The notes under the pieces are model-generated. The model ran no database searches. It was not told the DNA's origin and saw only the letters and a program-made list of their open reading frames with translations. The position numbers and the translations under genes are program-made. Below, piece after piece: positions 1-8,771 of a DNA stretch of 32,320 bases. This DNA comes from Comamonadaceae bacterium (GTDB lineage: Bacteria > Pseudomonadota > Gammaproteobacteria > Burkholderiales > Burkholderiaceae_C), in contig CANFJF010000042.1 of NCBI GenBank assembly GCA_947447355.1, forward strand, positions 1-32,320, in the 5' to 3' direction. The first letter of the stretch is position 1. Each line of letters starts with the position of its first letter.

Positions 1-498
1 CACGGCGTGGACTACCGCAGCGTCATGCCCACCAACCTGTACGGCCCGGGCGACAACTACCACCCGGACAACAGTCACGTCATCCCCGCGTTGATCCGCC
101 GTTTTCATGAAGCCAAAGTGGCCAACGCGCCGAGCGTCACCATCTGGGGCAGCGGCACACCACGTCGTGAATTTTTGTATGTAGACGACATGGCCGCCGC
201 CAGCGTGTTCGTCATGAACCTTCCCAAAACCACGCTAGACGCCCACACCCAGCCCATGCAAAGCCACATCAACGTCGGCGTTGGTGACGACATCACCATC
301 AAAGAGCTGGCACTGGCAGTCGGCAAGACCGTCGGTTACCAAGGCGCCATCGACTTCGACACCAGCAAACCCGACGGCTCCCCGCGCAAGCTGATGGACA
401 GCCGCCGCCTGAACGCACTCGGCTGGCAAGCTCGGGTTGGCCTAGAAGAGGGCTTAGCCTTAGCGTATGCTGATTTCCCACAGGAGAAAACCCAATGA
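1..498 (+). CDS. fcl: GDP-L-fucose synthase, C-terminal part (cut by window start)
   Basis: This is the 3' end of an NAD(P)-dependent epimerase/reductase that turns GDP-4-keto-6-deoxymannose into GDP-L-fucose in the cytoplasm. The frame is open from base 1, so the start and the Rossmann glycine motif lie upstream. Visible family signatures are [14 protein letters not shown] (NADP/substrate region), [13 protein letters not shown] and [17 protein letters not shown], all typical of Fcl/WcaG. About 165 residues are visible of the roughly 310-320 usual for the family. The TGA stop overlaps the ATG of the following antitoxin gene by 4 nt (ATGA). The partner enzyme gmd lies downstream, beyond an intervening toxin-antitoxin pair, whereas gmd and fcl are usually adjacent. 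Confidence 0.9.
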   Translation, partial: HGVDYRSVMPTNLYGPGDNYHPDNSHVIPALIRRFHEAKVANAPSVTIWGSGTPRREFLYVDDMAAASVFVMNLPKTTLDAHTQPMQSHINVGVGDDITIKELALAVGKTVGYQGAIDFDTSKPDGSPRKLMDSRRLNALGWQARVGLEEGLALAYADFPQEKTQ

Positions 499-719
499 AC
501 ACCACAACAAGGCTTTACGACGTGATTAAGGATTTCCCCGATCCTGTATTGGCTGAGATCGTCGATTTTGCGGAATTTTTGCGTGCTAAGCGGCTAAACC
601 TGCATCCGGCTGTCAGCGACGAGCCACTCATGACGCTCTCAGGCGGGCTTGAGAAGTCAAAAAACTTTGCGGATGACCCCTTGGTGCTGCAAGCTCGGAT
701 GCGCGATGAGTGGACTTAA
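495..719 (+). CDS. DUF2281-type antitoxin of a PIN toxin pair
   Basis: A 74-residue protein whose N-terminal half ([23 protein letters not shown], about residues 7-29) matches the short helical DUF2281 pattern found in VapB-like antitoxins. These antitoxins are encoded directly upstream of PIN-domain toxins. The C-terminal half is polar and probably wraps the toxin. Its ATG overlaps the fcl stop (ATGA), and its own end overlaps the toxin start by 14 nt, so all three genes look translationally coupled with no room for a separate promoter directly upstream. Family assignment rests on the sequence pattern and the PIN neighbour. The antitoxin role is inferred. Confidence 0.75.
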   Translation: MNTTTRLYDVIKDFPDPVLAEIVDFAEFLRAKRLNLHPAVSDEPLMTLSGGLEKSKNFADDPLVLQARMRDEWT

Positions 720-1080
720 ATTTCTGTTGGACACTAACTTCATCCTCGGGCTCCTGAAGTCACAGCCAGTGGTGCTTGAAGTGGTTGCGTTGCGTAACCT
801 CTCTATTGGAGAGTGCGCTTACAGCGCCATCACGCGTATCGAACTCTTGGGATTTCCGGGGATAAGCCGAGATGAGGAATCCTTGATCCGGCAAAAATTG
901 GAGCGCCTAACCTACCTTCCTTTGTCGCGCGCAGTAGAGGATGTAGCGGTCAGCTTGCGCCAGACACGCAAGATAAAGCTCCCAGATGCTGTGATTGCGG
1001 CAACCGCTCTTTGCGCTGGCATTGAGTTGCTGACACTGGACAAACATCTCCAGTCAGTCGCGCAGAGGAACGAAAACTAA
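706..1080 (+). CDS. VapC-like PIN-domain ribonuclease toxin
   Basis: A 124-residue PIN-domain protein, probably a Mg-dependent endoribonuclease that cleaves RNA when not held by its antitoxin. Acidic active-site residues are at the expected places: D9 in [13 protein letters not shown]46 in TRIELLGF, D94 in [10 protein letters not shown] and D112 in LTLDKHL. The ATG at 706 is chosen because it places the first conserved aspartate near the N-terminus, as in other PIN toxins. The longer open frame from 649 would add residues read out of frame from the antitoxin gene. It overlaps the antitoxin by 14 nt. The pair sits between fcl and gmd, so it is an insertion into the fucose pathway genes. Confidence 0.85.
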   Translation: MSGLKFLLDTNFILGLLKSQPVVLEVVALRNLSIGECAYSAITRIELLGFPGISRDEESLIRQKLERLTYLPLSRAVEDVAVSLRQTRKIKLPDAVIAATALCAGIELLTLDKHLQSVAQRNEN

Positions 1081-1103
1081 TCCGTCATGTCGAGCTAATA
1101 GTC

Positions 1104-1187
1104 CGTCATTGCGAGCGCCCCCTTCGTCATTGCGAGCGCAGCGCGGCAATCCATCTCCATCCCCATCTCCATCCCCGACCCTATCCA
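1104..1187 (+). repeat. Dispersed CGTCATTGCGAGCG repeat, one partial and one full copy plus C-rich tail
   Basis: A partial copy (1104-1118) is followed by a full 30-bp core (1125-1154), then a low-complexity tail of CCATCTCCATCCCC-like triplets running to about 1187. The same core recurs at 2081, 2767 and 12919 (inverted), and in altered form from 31964. ATTGC and GCAAT near the two ends can pair into a hairpin. It fills most of the space between the PIN toxin and gmd, so the gmd leader is essentially repeat sequence with no obvious Shine-Dalgarno motif. Confidence 0.85.
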
Positions 1188-1190
1188 GTC

Positions 1191-2354
1191 ATGACAACCA
1201 CCTCAAAAGTCGCCCTCATCACAGGCGTCACCGGCCAAGACGGCTCTTACCTGGCCGAGTTCCTTTTAGAAAAAGGCTACACCGTCCACGGCATCAAACG
1301 CCGGGCCAGCTCGTTCAACACCCATCGCGTTGACCACATTTACCAAGACCCGCATGTCGACAACGCCCGCTTCAAGCTGCACTACGGCGACCTCAGCGAC
1401 AGCAGCAACCTGACCCGCATCATTCAAGAAACGCAGCCAGACGAAATCTACAACCTTGGCGCTCAATCCCATGTGGCGGTCAGCTTTGAAAGCCCCGAAT
1501 ACACGGCAGACGTCGACGGCATGGGCACGCTGCGCATTCTGGAAGCCATTCGCATCCTCGGGCTGGAGAAGAAAACCCGCTTTTACCAAGCTTCTACCAG
1601 CGAGCTTTACGGTTTGGTGCAAGAAACCCCGCAACGCGAAACCACGCCCTTTTACCCGCGCAGCCCCTACGCCGTGGCCAAGCTCTACGCCTACTGGATC
1701 ACGATCAACTACCGGGAAGCCTACGGCATGTACGCCTGCAACGGCATCTTGTTCAACCACGAAAGCCCGCGCCGTGGCGAGACCTTTGTCACCCGCAAAA
1801 TCACGCGTGGCTTAGCCAACATCAGCTTGGGCTTGGAAGACTGCCTGTACATGGGCAACATAGACGCCCTGCGCGACTGGGGCCACGCCAAAGACTACGT
1901 GCGCATGCAATGGATGATGCTGCAACAAGACCAGGCAGATGACTTCGTCATCGCCACAGGCAAGCAATACAGCGTGCGCCAGTTCATCGAGTGGACAGCC
2001 GCCGAGCTGGGCATGCAAATACGCTGGGAAGGCACCGGCGTCGATGAAGTCGGGTACGCCATTCTCCCCGACCCAAATCCCGTCATTGCGAGCGAAGCGC
2101 GGCAATCCATCCCCGCACCCATACCCCCATCCCCAGAAGTCGCCATCATCCGCATCGACCCCCGCTACTTCCGCCCCACAGAAGTCGAAACCTTGCTGGG
2201 CGACCCGACCAAAGCCAAGCAAAAACTCGGCTGGGTGCCCGAGATCACGGCGCAAGAAATGTGTGCCGAGATGGTGGCCCACGACTTGGCCCAAGCCAAG
2301 CAACACGCGCTCTTGAAAGCCAATGGCTACAGCGTTAACGTGAGCGTCGAATAA
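1191..2354 (+). CDS. gmd: GDP-mannose 4,6-dehydratase
   Basis: Converts GDP-D-mannose to GDP-4-keto-6-deoxy-D-mannose, the first committed step to GDP-L-fucose, using tightly bound NADP in the cytoplasm. An extended short-chain dehydrogenase of 387 residues: [15 protein letters not shown] (residues 12-26, Rossmann glycines), catalytic T136/E138 in ASTSELYG, and Y160-K164 in [12 protein letters not shown]. The C-terminal [26 protein letters not shown] block is classical Gmd. It is about 14 residues longer than the usual 370-373. The extra length is explained by a dispersed repeat read in frame at about residues 296-312 ([10 protein letters not shown] followed by proline-rich residues), just before the DPRYFRP block, in a loop that varies within the family. 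The next gene starts 3 nt after the stop. Confidence 0.95.
   Translation: MTTTSKVALITGVTGQDGSYLAEFLLEKGYTVHGIKRRASSFNTHRVDHIYQDPHVDNARFKLHYGDLSDSSNLTRIIQETQPDEIYNLGAQSHVAVSFESPEYTADVDGMGTLRILEAIRILGLEKKTRFYQASTSELYGLVQETPQRETTPFYPRSPYAVAKLYAYWITINYREAYGMYACNGILFNHESPRRGETFVTRKITRGLANISLGLEDCLYMGNIDALRDWGHAKDYVRMQWMMLQQDQADDFVIATGKQYSVRQFIEWTAAELGMQIRWEGTGVDEVGYAILPDPNPVIASEARQSIPAPIPPSPEVAIIRIDPRYFRPTEVETLLGDPTKAKQKLGWVPEITAQEMCAEMVAHDLAQAKQHALLKANGYSVNVSVE
2081..2110 (+). repeat. Dispersed 30-bp repeat core inside gmd
   Basis: A full copy of the CGTCATTGCGAGCG...GGCAATCCAT core, followed by a C-rich CCATCCCC-type tail to about 2136, lies wholly within the gmd reading frame. It is translated as [10 protein letters not shown] plus a proline-rich stretch. 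It adds a multiple of three bases, and the conserved Gmd sequence resumes directly after it. Confidence 0.9.
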
Positions 2355-2357
2355 GCC

Positions 2358-3620
2358 ATGAAAATCGCCATCGCCGGTCTCGGTTACGTTGGACTGTCTA
2401 ACGCCGTCTTACTCGCCCAGCACAACGAAGTTGTGGCGATTGACATCGCCGCTGACAAAGTGGCGATGCTCAACCGCAAACAAAGCCCCATTGAAGACGC
2501 CGAAATTGAAGACTACCTGCAGCACAGGCCGCTAAACCTGCGCGCCACACTAGACAAGCAAGACGCCTACGCCGGCGCAGACTACGTCATCATCGCCACC
2601 CCGACCGACTACGATCCAGCCACAAACTACTTCAACACCAACTCTGTAGAAGCGGTCATACAAGACGTGTTGGCCATCAACCCGCAGGCAGTGATGGTCA
2701 TCAAATCCACCGTGCCCGTTGGTTACACAGCAAAACTTAGCGCGACATTGAGAGCGGAACAAATTTCGTCATTGCGAGCGGAGCGCGGCAATCCATCGTC
2801 GAATGAACTGAACATCATCTTCTCCCCCGAATTCCTCCGCGAAGGCAAAGCCCTCTACGACAACCTGCACCCCAGTCGCATCGTCGTAGGAGAAAAATCA
2901 GCCAGAGCCGCAACCTTTGCCAGCCTGCTACAGCAAGGCGCGATCAAGCAAAACGTAGACGTGTTGTTGACTGACAGCACCGAAGCAGAGGCCATCAAAC
3001 TCTTTGCCAACACTTATCTGGCTATGCGCGTGGCCTACTTCAACGAGCTAGACACCTACGCCGCCAGCCATGGTCTAGACACGCGCCATATCATTGAAGG
3101 CGTCTGCCTGGATCCGCGTATAGGTAGCCACTACAACAACCCCAGTTTTGGTTATGGCGGCTACTGCCTGCCTAAAGACACCAAGCAACTGCTAGCTAAC
3201 TACTGCGATGTGCCGCAAACCCTGATGGGTGCCATCGTCGACTCCAACACCACGCGCAAAGACTTCATTGCCGCCGATATCCTCAAACGCCTCCCACCTC
3301 CTGTAGGAGCGGCGCCCCCGCCGCGAATGACCTCCAAACCTCCAGTCATTGGCATCTACCGCCTAGTCATGAAAGCCGGCTCAGACAACTACCGCGCCAG
3401 CAGCATCCAAGGCATCATGAAGCGGATCAAAGCCACAGGCGTAGAGGTGATCGTGTACGAACCTGCGTTGAGTGAAGAGAAGTTCTTCAATAGCCGTGTC
3501 GTCAACGATCTGGTTCAGTTCAAGGCTCAGGCCGATGTCATCGTGGCGAACCGTATGACCGCCGACTTGAGCGACGTGGCTAGCAAAGTTTATAGCCGCG
3601 ATTTATTTGGACAAGATTAA
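2358..3620 (+). CDS. ugd: UDP-glucose 6-dehydrogenase
   Basis: Oxidises UDP-glucose to UDP-glucuronate with two NAD in the cytoplasm and feeds the UDP-xylose synthase encoded downstream. The N-terminus [19 protein letters not shown] carries the NAD-binding glycines, [18 protein letters not shown] is the substrate-binding block, C270 in [15 protein letters not shown] is the catalytic cysteine, and [19 protein letters not shown] marks the C-terminal domain. At 420 residues it is about 30 longer than the short Ugd class (around 390). Two unrelated dispersed repeats read in frame account for this: residues about 135-148 ([12 protein letters not shown]) and about 313-325 (PVGAAPPPR). All core motifs are intact, so the enzyme is probably active. 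Confidence 0.93.
   Translation: MKIAIAGLGYVGLSNAVLLAQHNEVVAIDIAADKVAMLNRKQSPIEDAEIEDYLQHRPLNLRATLDKQDAYAGADYVIIATPTDYDPATNYFNTNSVEAVIQDVLAINPQAVMVIKSTVPVGYTAKLSATLRAEQISSLRAERGNPSSNELNIIFSPEFLREGKALYDNLHPSRIVVGEKSARAATFASLLQQGAIKQNVDVLLTDSTEAEAIKLFANTYLAMRVAYFNELDTYAASHGLDTRHIIEGVCLDPRIGSHYNNPSFGYGGYCLPKDTKQLLANYCDVPQTLMGAIVDSNTTRKDFIAADILKRLPPPVGAAPPPRMTSKPPVIGIYRLVMKAGSDNYRASSIQGIMKRIKATGVEVIVYEPALSEEKFFNSRVVNDLVQFKAQADVIVANRMTADLSDVASKVYSRDLFGQD
2767..2796 (+). repeat. Dispersed 30-bp repeat core inside ugd
   Basis: A full core copy with one base changed in the centre (GCGGAGCG) and no C-rich tail. It is translated as [11 protein letters not shown], a different reading frame of the repeat from that used in gmd. 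It sits between the nucleotide-binding domain and the [11 protein letters not shown] block of Ugd. Confidence 0.9.
3300..3328 (+). repeat. REP-like GTAGGAGC repeat inside ugd
   Basis: The unit CTGTAGGAGCGGCGCCCCCG continues into CCGCGAATG and can fold as GGCG/CGCC. It belongs to the same REP-like family as the elements at 21021-21299 (TGTAGGAGC plus a GC hairpin plus GCGA). Here it is translated in frame as [10 protein letters not shown] between the central helix and the C-terminal domain of Ugd. Confidence 0.8.
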
Positions 3621-4931
3621 GTGCTATCTCGCATAACACAGCTAGTTAGCAGCGCAAAAACTCACGCCGGATTTCGGCGCTACGCGGCTAACACCTCTTG
3701 GATGTTTGCCGAGCAGATGATGCGCATGGTGGCGGGCTTGCTAGTGGGCATTTGGGTAGCGCGATATTTGGGACCTGCGCAATTCGGCCTGTTCAGTTAC
3801 GCGTTAGCTTTTACAGCTCTGTTCAGCAGCATTGCCAAGCTCGGGCTGGACAGCATCATGGTGCGAGACTTAGTGCGCGAGCCTACGCAGCGAGACGTGT
3901 ACATGGGCACCGCCTTTTGGCTCAAAATAATCGGTGCGATAACCATGCTGGGTGTGATTGGTATCGCCCTGCAACTCACAACCAGCGACAGCACAACAAA
4001 GCTGTATGTATTTATTATTGCCAGTGGCGCTATCTTTCAATCGTTTGAAGTAGTTGATTTTTATTATCAATCAAAAGTATTATCAAAGTTTATATCGATC
4101 TGCAAGCTGATCCAGTTATTTTCTTCTTCACTGATTAAAATATATTTAATATATATAGGATCAGGTCTATTTTGGTTTGTAATGGTTAGTCTAGTTGACC
4201 AGGTCACCTTAGCCATAACTATGTATTTAGCATATCGATATCAAAAAATAAATAATTTTTTTAATTTTTTTGATAGGCGGTTGGCTAAGAAATTATTGAT
4301 TGATAGTTGGCCATTGATATTGAGTGGATTGGCAGTCATGATCTACATGAGAATTGACCAAATCATGATAAAAGAAATGCTGGGCGAGAAAGAGGTTGGA
4401 ATTTATTCGGCTGCAACTCGAATTAGTGAAGTCTGCTACTTTATACCAGTTCTGATTGCCAACTCTATTTTTCCTTCCATAGTTAACTCCAAAGGCATCA
4501 GCGAAAAACTTTATTACTCAAGAATGGAACGTCTTTATCGCTTCATGTTTTGGTCTGCAATTGCAATCGCGATACCTGTGACGTTGCTTGGCGAGATGAT
4601 TGTTACATCCCTATACGGTCAAGCTTATCGTGAGGCTGGAATCGTACTGATGATTCATATTTGGGCTGGAGTTTTTGTATTTATAGGCGTAGGCAGTTCA
4701 AATTGGTTTATTTGTGAAGGGTTGCAAAAATACGCCACCGTCAACACAATTGTGGGTGGTGTTGCCAATGTGCTGTTAAATTTACTACTAATTCCTATAT
4801 ACGGAATTTACGGTGCTGCAGTCGCAACGATAATATCCTATTGCATGGCAGCCTACCTCATGAATTTCTTTTTCGGAGTTACACGTAAAAACTTTTACCG
4901 CATGTCAAGAGCTATTATTTATATTAAATAA
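3621..4931 (+). CDS. wzx: Wzx-like polysaccharide flippase (MOP superfamily)
   Basis: A 436-residue integral membrane protein of the RfbX/Wzx type, predicted to flip undecaprenyl-linked repeat units across the inner membrane. It shows the family N-terminus (NTSWMFAEQMMRMVAGLLVGIWVARYLGP, residues about 26-54) followed by about 12 hydrophobic segments, with charged loops such as YMRIDQIMIKEMLGEKEVGIY in mid-protein. The GTG start directly follows the ugd stop, so the two genes are tightly linked. From about base 4030 the composition becomes much AT-richer than the flanking sugar-nucleotide genes, consistent with exchange of the O-unit-specific part of the cluster. The symbol reflects predicted role rather than close orthology. 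Confidence 0.85.
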   Translation: MLSRITQLVSSAKTHAGFRRYAANTSWMFAEQMMRMVAGLLVGIWVARYLGPAQFGLFSYALAFTALFSSIAKLGLDSIMVRDLVREPTQRDVYMGTAFWLKIIGAITMLGVIGIALQLTTSDSTTKLYVFIIASGAIFQSFEVVDFYYQSKVLSKFISICKLIQLFSSSLIKIYLIYIGSGLFWFVMVSLVDQVTLAITMYLAYRYQKINNFFNFFDRRLAKKLLIDSWPLILSGLAVMIYMRIDQIMIKEMLGEKEVGIYSAATRISEVCYFIPVLIANSIFPSIVNSKGISEKLYYSRMERLYRFMFWSAIAIAIPVTLLGEMIVTSLYGQAYREAGIVLMIHIWAGVFVFIGVGSSNWFICEGLQKYATVNTIVGGVANVLLNLLLIPIYGIYGAAVATIISYCMAAYLMNFFFGVTRKNFYRMSRAIIYIK

Positions 4932-4940
4932 GACCTAGAA

Positions 4941-5657
4941 ATGAAAAAAATTATAAAATCAATTCTTCCAAAAATAATTTTAGAAAACTTAATTAAAATT
5001 GATAATAATTATTTTGAACGACACGCCTTGAAGTCCTACTCCCAAGAGGGGGAGGATATGATACTAAGACGTATATTTGAATGCAAAAAAAAAGGTTTTT
5101 ATGTTGATGTAGGTGCGCACCACCCCTTTAGATTTTCGAACACATTTCATTTTTACAAGCAAGGATGGTGCGGTATAAATATTGATGCCATGCCCGGAAG
5201 CATGGCAATTTTTAAGAAGTTTAGAGCCCGGGATATAAATTTAGAGATACCGGTCGGCAATACTGATCAAGAGTTGACTTATTTTTCATTCAACGAACCT
5301 GCGTTAAATGGATTTTCAGAGGAGCTTTCGCGTGAACGCAATGGGAAAAATGGATATTTTATTGAAAAAGAAATTAAATTAAGAGTATCAAAACTATCAT
5401 CCTTACTTGATGAGTACATTCCTATAGGTAAAGAAATAGATTATCTTAGTATTGATGTTGAGGGGCTAGATTTTGATATTTTGAAATCTAATAATTGGTT
5501 GAAATACAAGCCGAAATGCATTCTTGTTGAGGTTCTAAAGAGTTCCTTGCATGAAGTTGCCAAAAATGAAATAACATTATTCTTGATGGAAAAAGGTTAC
5601 GAGGTTTACGCGAAGGCAGTAAACACGGTGTTTTATATGCGGAATGAATCTAATTGA
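4941..5657 (+). CDS. FkbM-family SAM-dependent methyltransferase
   Basis: A 238-residue protein with the FkbM methyltransferase pattern: EGEDMILRRIF (residues about 36-46), the SAM-binding GFYVDVGAHHPFRFSNT (about 51-67), and YLSIDVEGLDFDIL (about 168-181). Such enzymes in polysaccharide clusters usually O-methylate a sugar hydroxyl, but the acceptor cannot be read from sequence. It is very AT-rich, like the end of the flippase gene, 9 nt downstream of it. The next gene starts 12 nt after the stop. Confidence 0.85.
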   Translation: MKKIIKSILPKIILENLIKIDNNYFERHALKSYSQEGEDMILRRIFECKKKGFYVDVGAHHPFRFSNTFHFYKQGWCGINIDAMPGSMAIFKKFRARDINLEIPVGNTDQELTYFSFNEPALNGFSEELSRERNGKNGYFIEKEIKLRVSKLSSLLDEYIPIGKEIDYLSIDVEGLDFDILKSNNWLKYKPKCILVEVLKSSLHEVAKNEITLFLMEKGYEVYAKAVNTVFYMRNESN

Positions 5658-5669
5658 AGTTGTCAAATT

Positions 5670-6608
5670 ATGAACAAAATCCTAGTCACCGGCGGAGCCG
5701 GCTTCCTTGGCTCGCACTTATGCGACCGCCTCATCGTCCGAGGCGATGATGTGCTTTGCGTCGACAACTTCTTCACTGGTAGTAAGGCCAATGTAGCGCA
5801 TCTGCTGAAACATCCTTCATTCGAGTTGATGCGTCACGATGTTACTTTTCCTCTCTATGTAGAGGTTGACCGCATCTTCAACCTTGCGTGCCCGGCCAGC
5901 CCGATTCACTATCAATACGACCCTGTACAGACCACCAAGACCAGTGTGCATGGTGCTATTAATATGCTGGGTCTCGCCAAGCGGGTGAAGGCGCGCATTC
6001 TTCAGGCTTCAACCAGTGAAGTCTATGGCGATCCGGAAATACATCCACAACCAGAAAGCTATTGGGGAAGGGTCAATACGATAGGAATTCGGAGTTGTTA
6101 TGACGAAGGCAAGCGGTGTGCGGAAACCTTGTTTTTTGACTATCACCGCCAGCATCAACTTGAAATCAAGGTCATGCGCATTTTCAACACCTACGGGCCA
6201 CGCATGCACCCGCAGGATGGGCGTGTGGTGAGCAACTTCATCGTCCAAGCGCTCAAGGGCGAAAACATAACTATTTTCGGCAGTGGGCAGCAGACCCGCA
6301 GTTTTTGCTACGTGGACGATCTGATTGAGGGCATGCTTCGCCTAATGGACAGCCCAGCTGACTTCACCGGCCCGGTCAACATTGGCAACCCGGGTGAATT
6401 CACCATGCTGGAGTTGGCTGAAAAAGTGTTACGGCTGGTGGGTGGCAAGTCAAAGCTCACATTTCACCCCCTGCCTGAGGATGATCCGAAGCAAAGGCAG
6501 CCAGACATCACGCTGGCGAAGTCGACTTTGGACTGGGAGCCCAAAGTGGGGTTAGAAGACGGGTTGAAAGAAACAGTCGCATATTTCCGGAAACTATTGA
6601 ATGAGTGA
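5670..6608 (+). CDS. uxs: UDP-glucuronate decarboxylase (UDP-xylose synthase)
   Basis: Oxidises and decarboxylates UDP-glucuronate to UDP-xylose with bound NAD. An extended SDR of 312 residues: [14 protein letters not shown] (residues 8-21, NAD binding), [15 protein letters not shown] (71-85, a Uxs signature), S114/S116 in [16 protein letters not shown], and the catalytic Y144-K148 in [26 protein letters not shown] is also diagnostic. Base composition returns to that of the housekeeping part of the cluster. With ugd upstream it completes a route from UDP-glucose to UDP-xylose. Its stop overlaps the next start by 8 nt. Confidence 0.93.
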   Translation: MNKILVTGGAGFLGSHLCDRLIVRGDDVLCVDNFFTGSKANVAHLLKHPSFELMRHDVTFPLYVEVDRIFNLACPASPIHYQYDPVQTTKTSVHGAINMLGLAKRVKARILQASTSEVYGDPEIHPQPESYWGRVNTIGIRSCYDEGKRCAETLFFDYHRQHQLEIKVMRIFNTYGPRMHPQDGRVVSNFIVQALKGENITIFGSGQQTRSFCYVDDLIEGMLRLMDSPADFTGPVNIGNPGEFTMLELAEKVLRLVGGKSKLTFHPLPEDDPKQRQPDITLAKSTLDWEPKVGLEDGLKETVAYFRKLLNE

Positions 6609-7554
6609 TTTCAAACTCGCAACGCCGGTTGCCTTCATCATCTTTAACCGACCGGACACCACGGAGCGTGTTTTTGCAGAGATCGCTAAGGCTAAGCCGA
6701 CCAAGCTGCTGGTAGTCGGTGACGGGCCCAGAGCCAACCGGCAGGGTGAGGCGGAAAAGGTGGCGGCCACAAGGTCCATCATTCAACGAGTCAACTGGGA
6801 CTGTGAGGTATTGACCAACTTTTCCGATGTCAACTTGGGCTGCAAGAAGCGTGTTTCAAGCGGAATTGACTGGATTTTTGAGCAGGTGGAAGAGGCCATC
6901 ATTTTGGAGGATGACTGCCTACCCCACCCCACGTTCTTTCGCTATTGCCAAGAGATGCTGGAGCGGTATCGCCACGATCAGCGTATCGGCATGATCAGTG
7001 GAGACAATTTTCAATTTGGTCGCCGCTATGGTGATGACAGTTACTATTTTTCGAAATATGTGCACATCTGGGGCTGGGCCACGTGGAGAGATAGATGGGT
7101 CGAAAGCTACGATGTGACCATCGAAAAATGGCCGACTATTCGCGATGAAGGGAGGCTAGTTGACATGGTTGGCGATGATCAAGAGGCCAGATATTGGGGG
7201 AAAATTTTTGAGCGTGTTTATCTTGGCCGGATAGACACTTGGGATTATCAATGGGTGTTTGCGAATTGGGTCGAGGGCCGAATCAGCATAATGCCAACGC
7301 AGAACCTGATCTCTAATATTGGGTTTGGAGCAAGTGCAACACACACCACCGGGACAAGTGATGTCGCAGATTTGCCGGTGTTCAAGATGGAGTTTCCGCT
7401 GACACATCCAGTAGGAACTTTTCGAAATATGAGGGCAGATAGGGTCAACTATGACATCTGCTTTAGAGTGCCCCTCTGGAAACGTGTTTATGGAAGAATT
7501 GTTGGTATTCTGAGAGTTAAATTAAATTTGTTTAAACAGAAAGCAATGAAATAA
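6601..7554 (+). CDS. Glycosyltransferase (GT2-like, HlpA-type)
   Basis: A 317-residue GT-A-fold protein of the kind often labelled hemolytic protein HlpA-like, found in O-antigen and capsule clusters. The N-terminus [20 protein letters not shown] is typical. VVGDGPR and the acidic [15 protein letters not shown] (about residues 99-113) supply the nucleotide-sugar/metal-binding region, and [12 protein letters not shown] (about 152-163) is a strong family marker. It probably adds one sugar to the lipid-linked repeat unit on the cytoplasmic side, but donor and acceptor are unknown. It overlaps the UDP-xylose synthase gene by 8 nt, which suggests coupled translation and makes a xylosyltransferase conceivable, though only by context. 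Confidence 0.8.
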   Translation: MSDFKLATPVAFIIFNRPDTTERVFAEIAKAKPTKLLVVGDGPRANRQGEAEKVAATRSIIQRVNWDCEVLTNFSDVNLGCKKRVSSGIDWIFEQVEEAIILEDDCLPHPTFFRYCQEMLERYRHDQRIGMISGDNFQFGRRYGDDSYYFSKYVHIWGWATWRDRWVESYDVTIEKWPTIRDEGRLVDMVGDDQEARYWGKIFERVYLGRIDTWDYQWVFANWVEGRISIMPTQNLISNIGFGASATHTTGTSDVADLPVFKMEFPLTHPVGTFRNMRADRVNYDICFRVPLWKRVYGRIVGILRVKLNLFKQKAMK

Positions 7555-7661
7555 ATATTTTATCACTTCGTTTTAAGGATGGTGACTTTCCGGGTAATCA
7601 AAGACGATGAATGAAAAAAACTTATAACAAGAAATATGGCCAGACGGTGTCAGGAAGATTA

Positions 7662-8771
7662 ATGAATATTGCGTACGATTCACAAATATTTTGTGCTCAA
7701 ACTTATGGAGGCATCTCTCGTTATTTTTCTGAAATAGCAACTCGAATTTCTAGGCTCCCTGAAGCACAAGTCATTGTTGTAGCCCCAATGTCTGTGTGTG
7801 CCTATTTGCAAAATGTGCCGTCTGAAATCGTAACTGGATTTAAAGCACCCCGGGTCAAGCATTTTCGTTTTGCACAGCGTGTGTTCGGTGTGCTGGCGGG
7901 CGATCTGATGTTGCGCGCTAGGGCGCCTGACCTGATTCATGAAACGTATTTTTCACCATATCGCTTAGGACCTAACCGTGCACGAAGGGTGATAACCATT
8001 CATGACATGATTCATGAAAAATTTACCGCCAGTTTCCCGAAGGCGGATAAAACGGCTAGTCATAAGGCAAACGCTGCAAAACGTGCTGATCATGTAATCT
8101 GTGTCTCAGAATCAACGCGTCGCGACGCCATTGAGATTCTGGGTTTGTCGCCAGAAAAAATAACTGTTGTACATCATGGTTTTTCTCTGATGGGCAAAGT
8201 AAGCGGTGATTCTATTGGAGTTGCTAAACAGGCCTTTACACGTCCTTTTTTACTATATGTGGGCCATCGTGGCGGCTACAAGAACTTCTTGCGCTTGCTG
8301 GAAGCTTATGCGAGTTCGGAGGCACTTGTTGACAGCTTCCAATTGGTTTGCTTTGGAGGTGGACCGCTACTGGTGGATGAGTTAGAGGTCATCAATCGTT
8401 TGGGGTTGGGTGATGGTTATGTTTTGCAGTTGACTGGAAATGACGAGCTTCTCTCTAGTCTCTATACCAAGGCCAGTGCATTTATTTACCCTTCTATATA
8501 TGAGGGTTTTGGAATTCCTCCTCTAGAGGCAATGGCACATGATTGCCCCGTGATTTGCAGTCAAACCAGTTCGATTCCCGAAGTGGTTGGTAATGCAGGC
8601 GAATACTTTGATCCGAGTGATATTGATTCTATAAGGGGAGCCATCGAGAGGGTCATGGGTTCTCAGGATTTACGCAACAGATTAATCTTGAAAGGACGAG
8701 ATAGACTGAAACATTTTTCCTGGGACCGGTGTGCTGAAGAAACATACGAAATTTACAAAAAGCTTCTATGA
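7662..8771 (+). CDS. Family 4 glycosyltransferase (GT-B)
   Basis: A 369-residue retaining glycosyltransferase of the GT4/RfaB group. The N-terminal domain begins MNIAYDSQIFCAQTYGGISRYF. The C-terminal domain has LYVGHRGGYKNFLRLLEAY, then the nucleotide-sugar-binding FIYPSIYEGFGIPPLEAMA with the conserved E-x7-E arrangement, and TSSIPEVVGNAGEYFDP. The ATG at 7662 is preferred because AGGAAG precedes it at suitable distance and the family usually starts at the first beta strand. An in-frame ATG at 7611 would add 17 unconserved residues. The TGA overlaps the ATG of a tiny following frame (ATGA). Confidence 0.85.
   Translation: MNIAYDSQIFCAQTYGGISRYFSEIATRISRLPEAQVIVVAPMSVCAYLQNVPSEIVTGFKAPRVKHFRFAQRVFGVLAGDLMLRARAPDLIHETYFSPYRLGPNRARRVITIHDMIHEKFTASFPKADKTASHKANAAKRADHVICVSESTRRDAIEILGLSPEKITVVHHGFSLMGKVSGDSIGVAKQAFTRPFLLYVGHRGGYKNFLRLLEAYASSEALVDSFQLVCFGGGPLLVDELEVINRLGLGDGYVLQLTGNDELLSSLYTKASAFIYPSIYEGFGIPPLEAMAHDCPVICSQTSSIPEVVGNAGEYFDPSDIDSIRGAIERVMGSQDLRNRLILKGRDRLKHFSWDRCAEETYEIYKKLL

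Noticed and set aside
1109..1333. Plus-strand frame beginning in the repeat before gmd
   Set aside because: Its start is repeat and low-complexity DNA (Ser-Pro runs) and the rest is out of frame with gmd.
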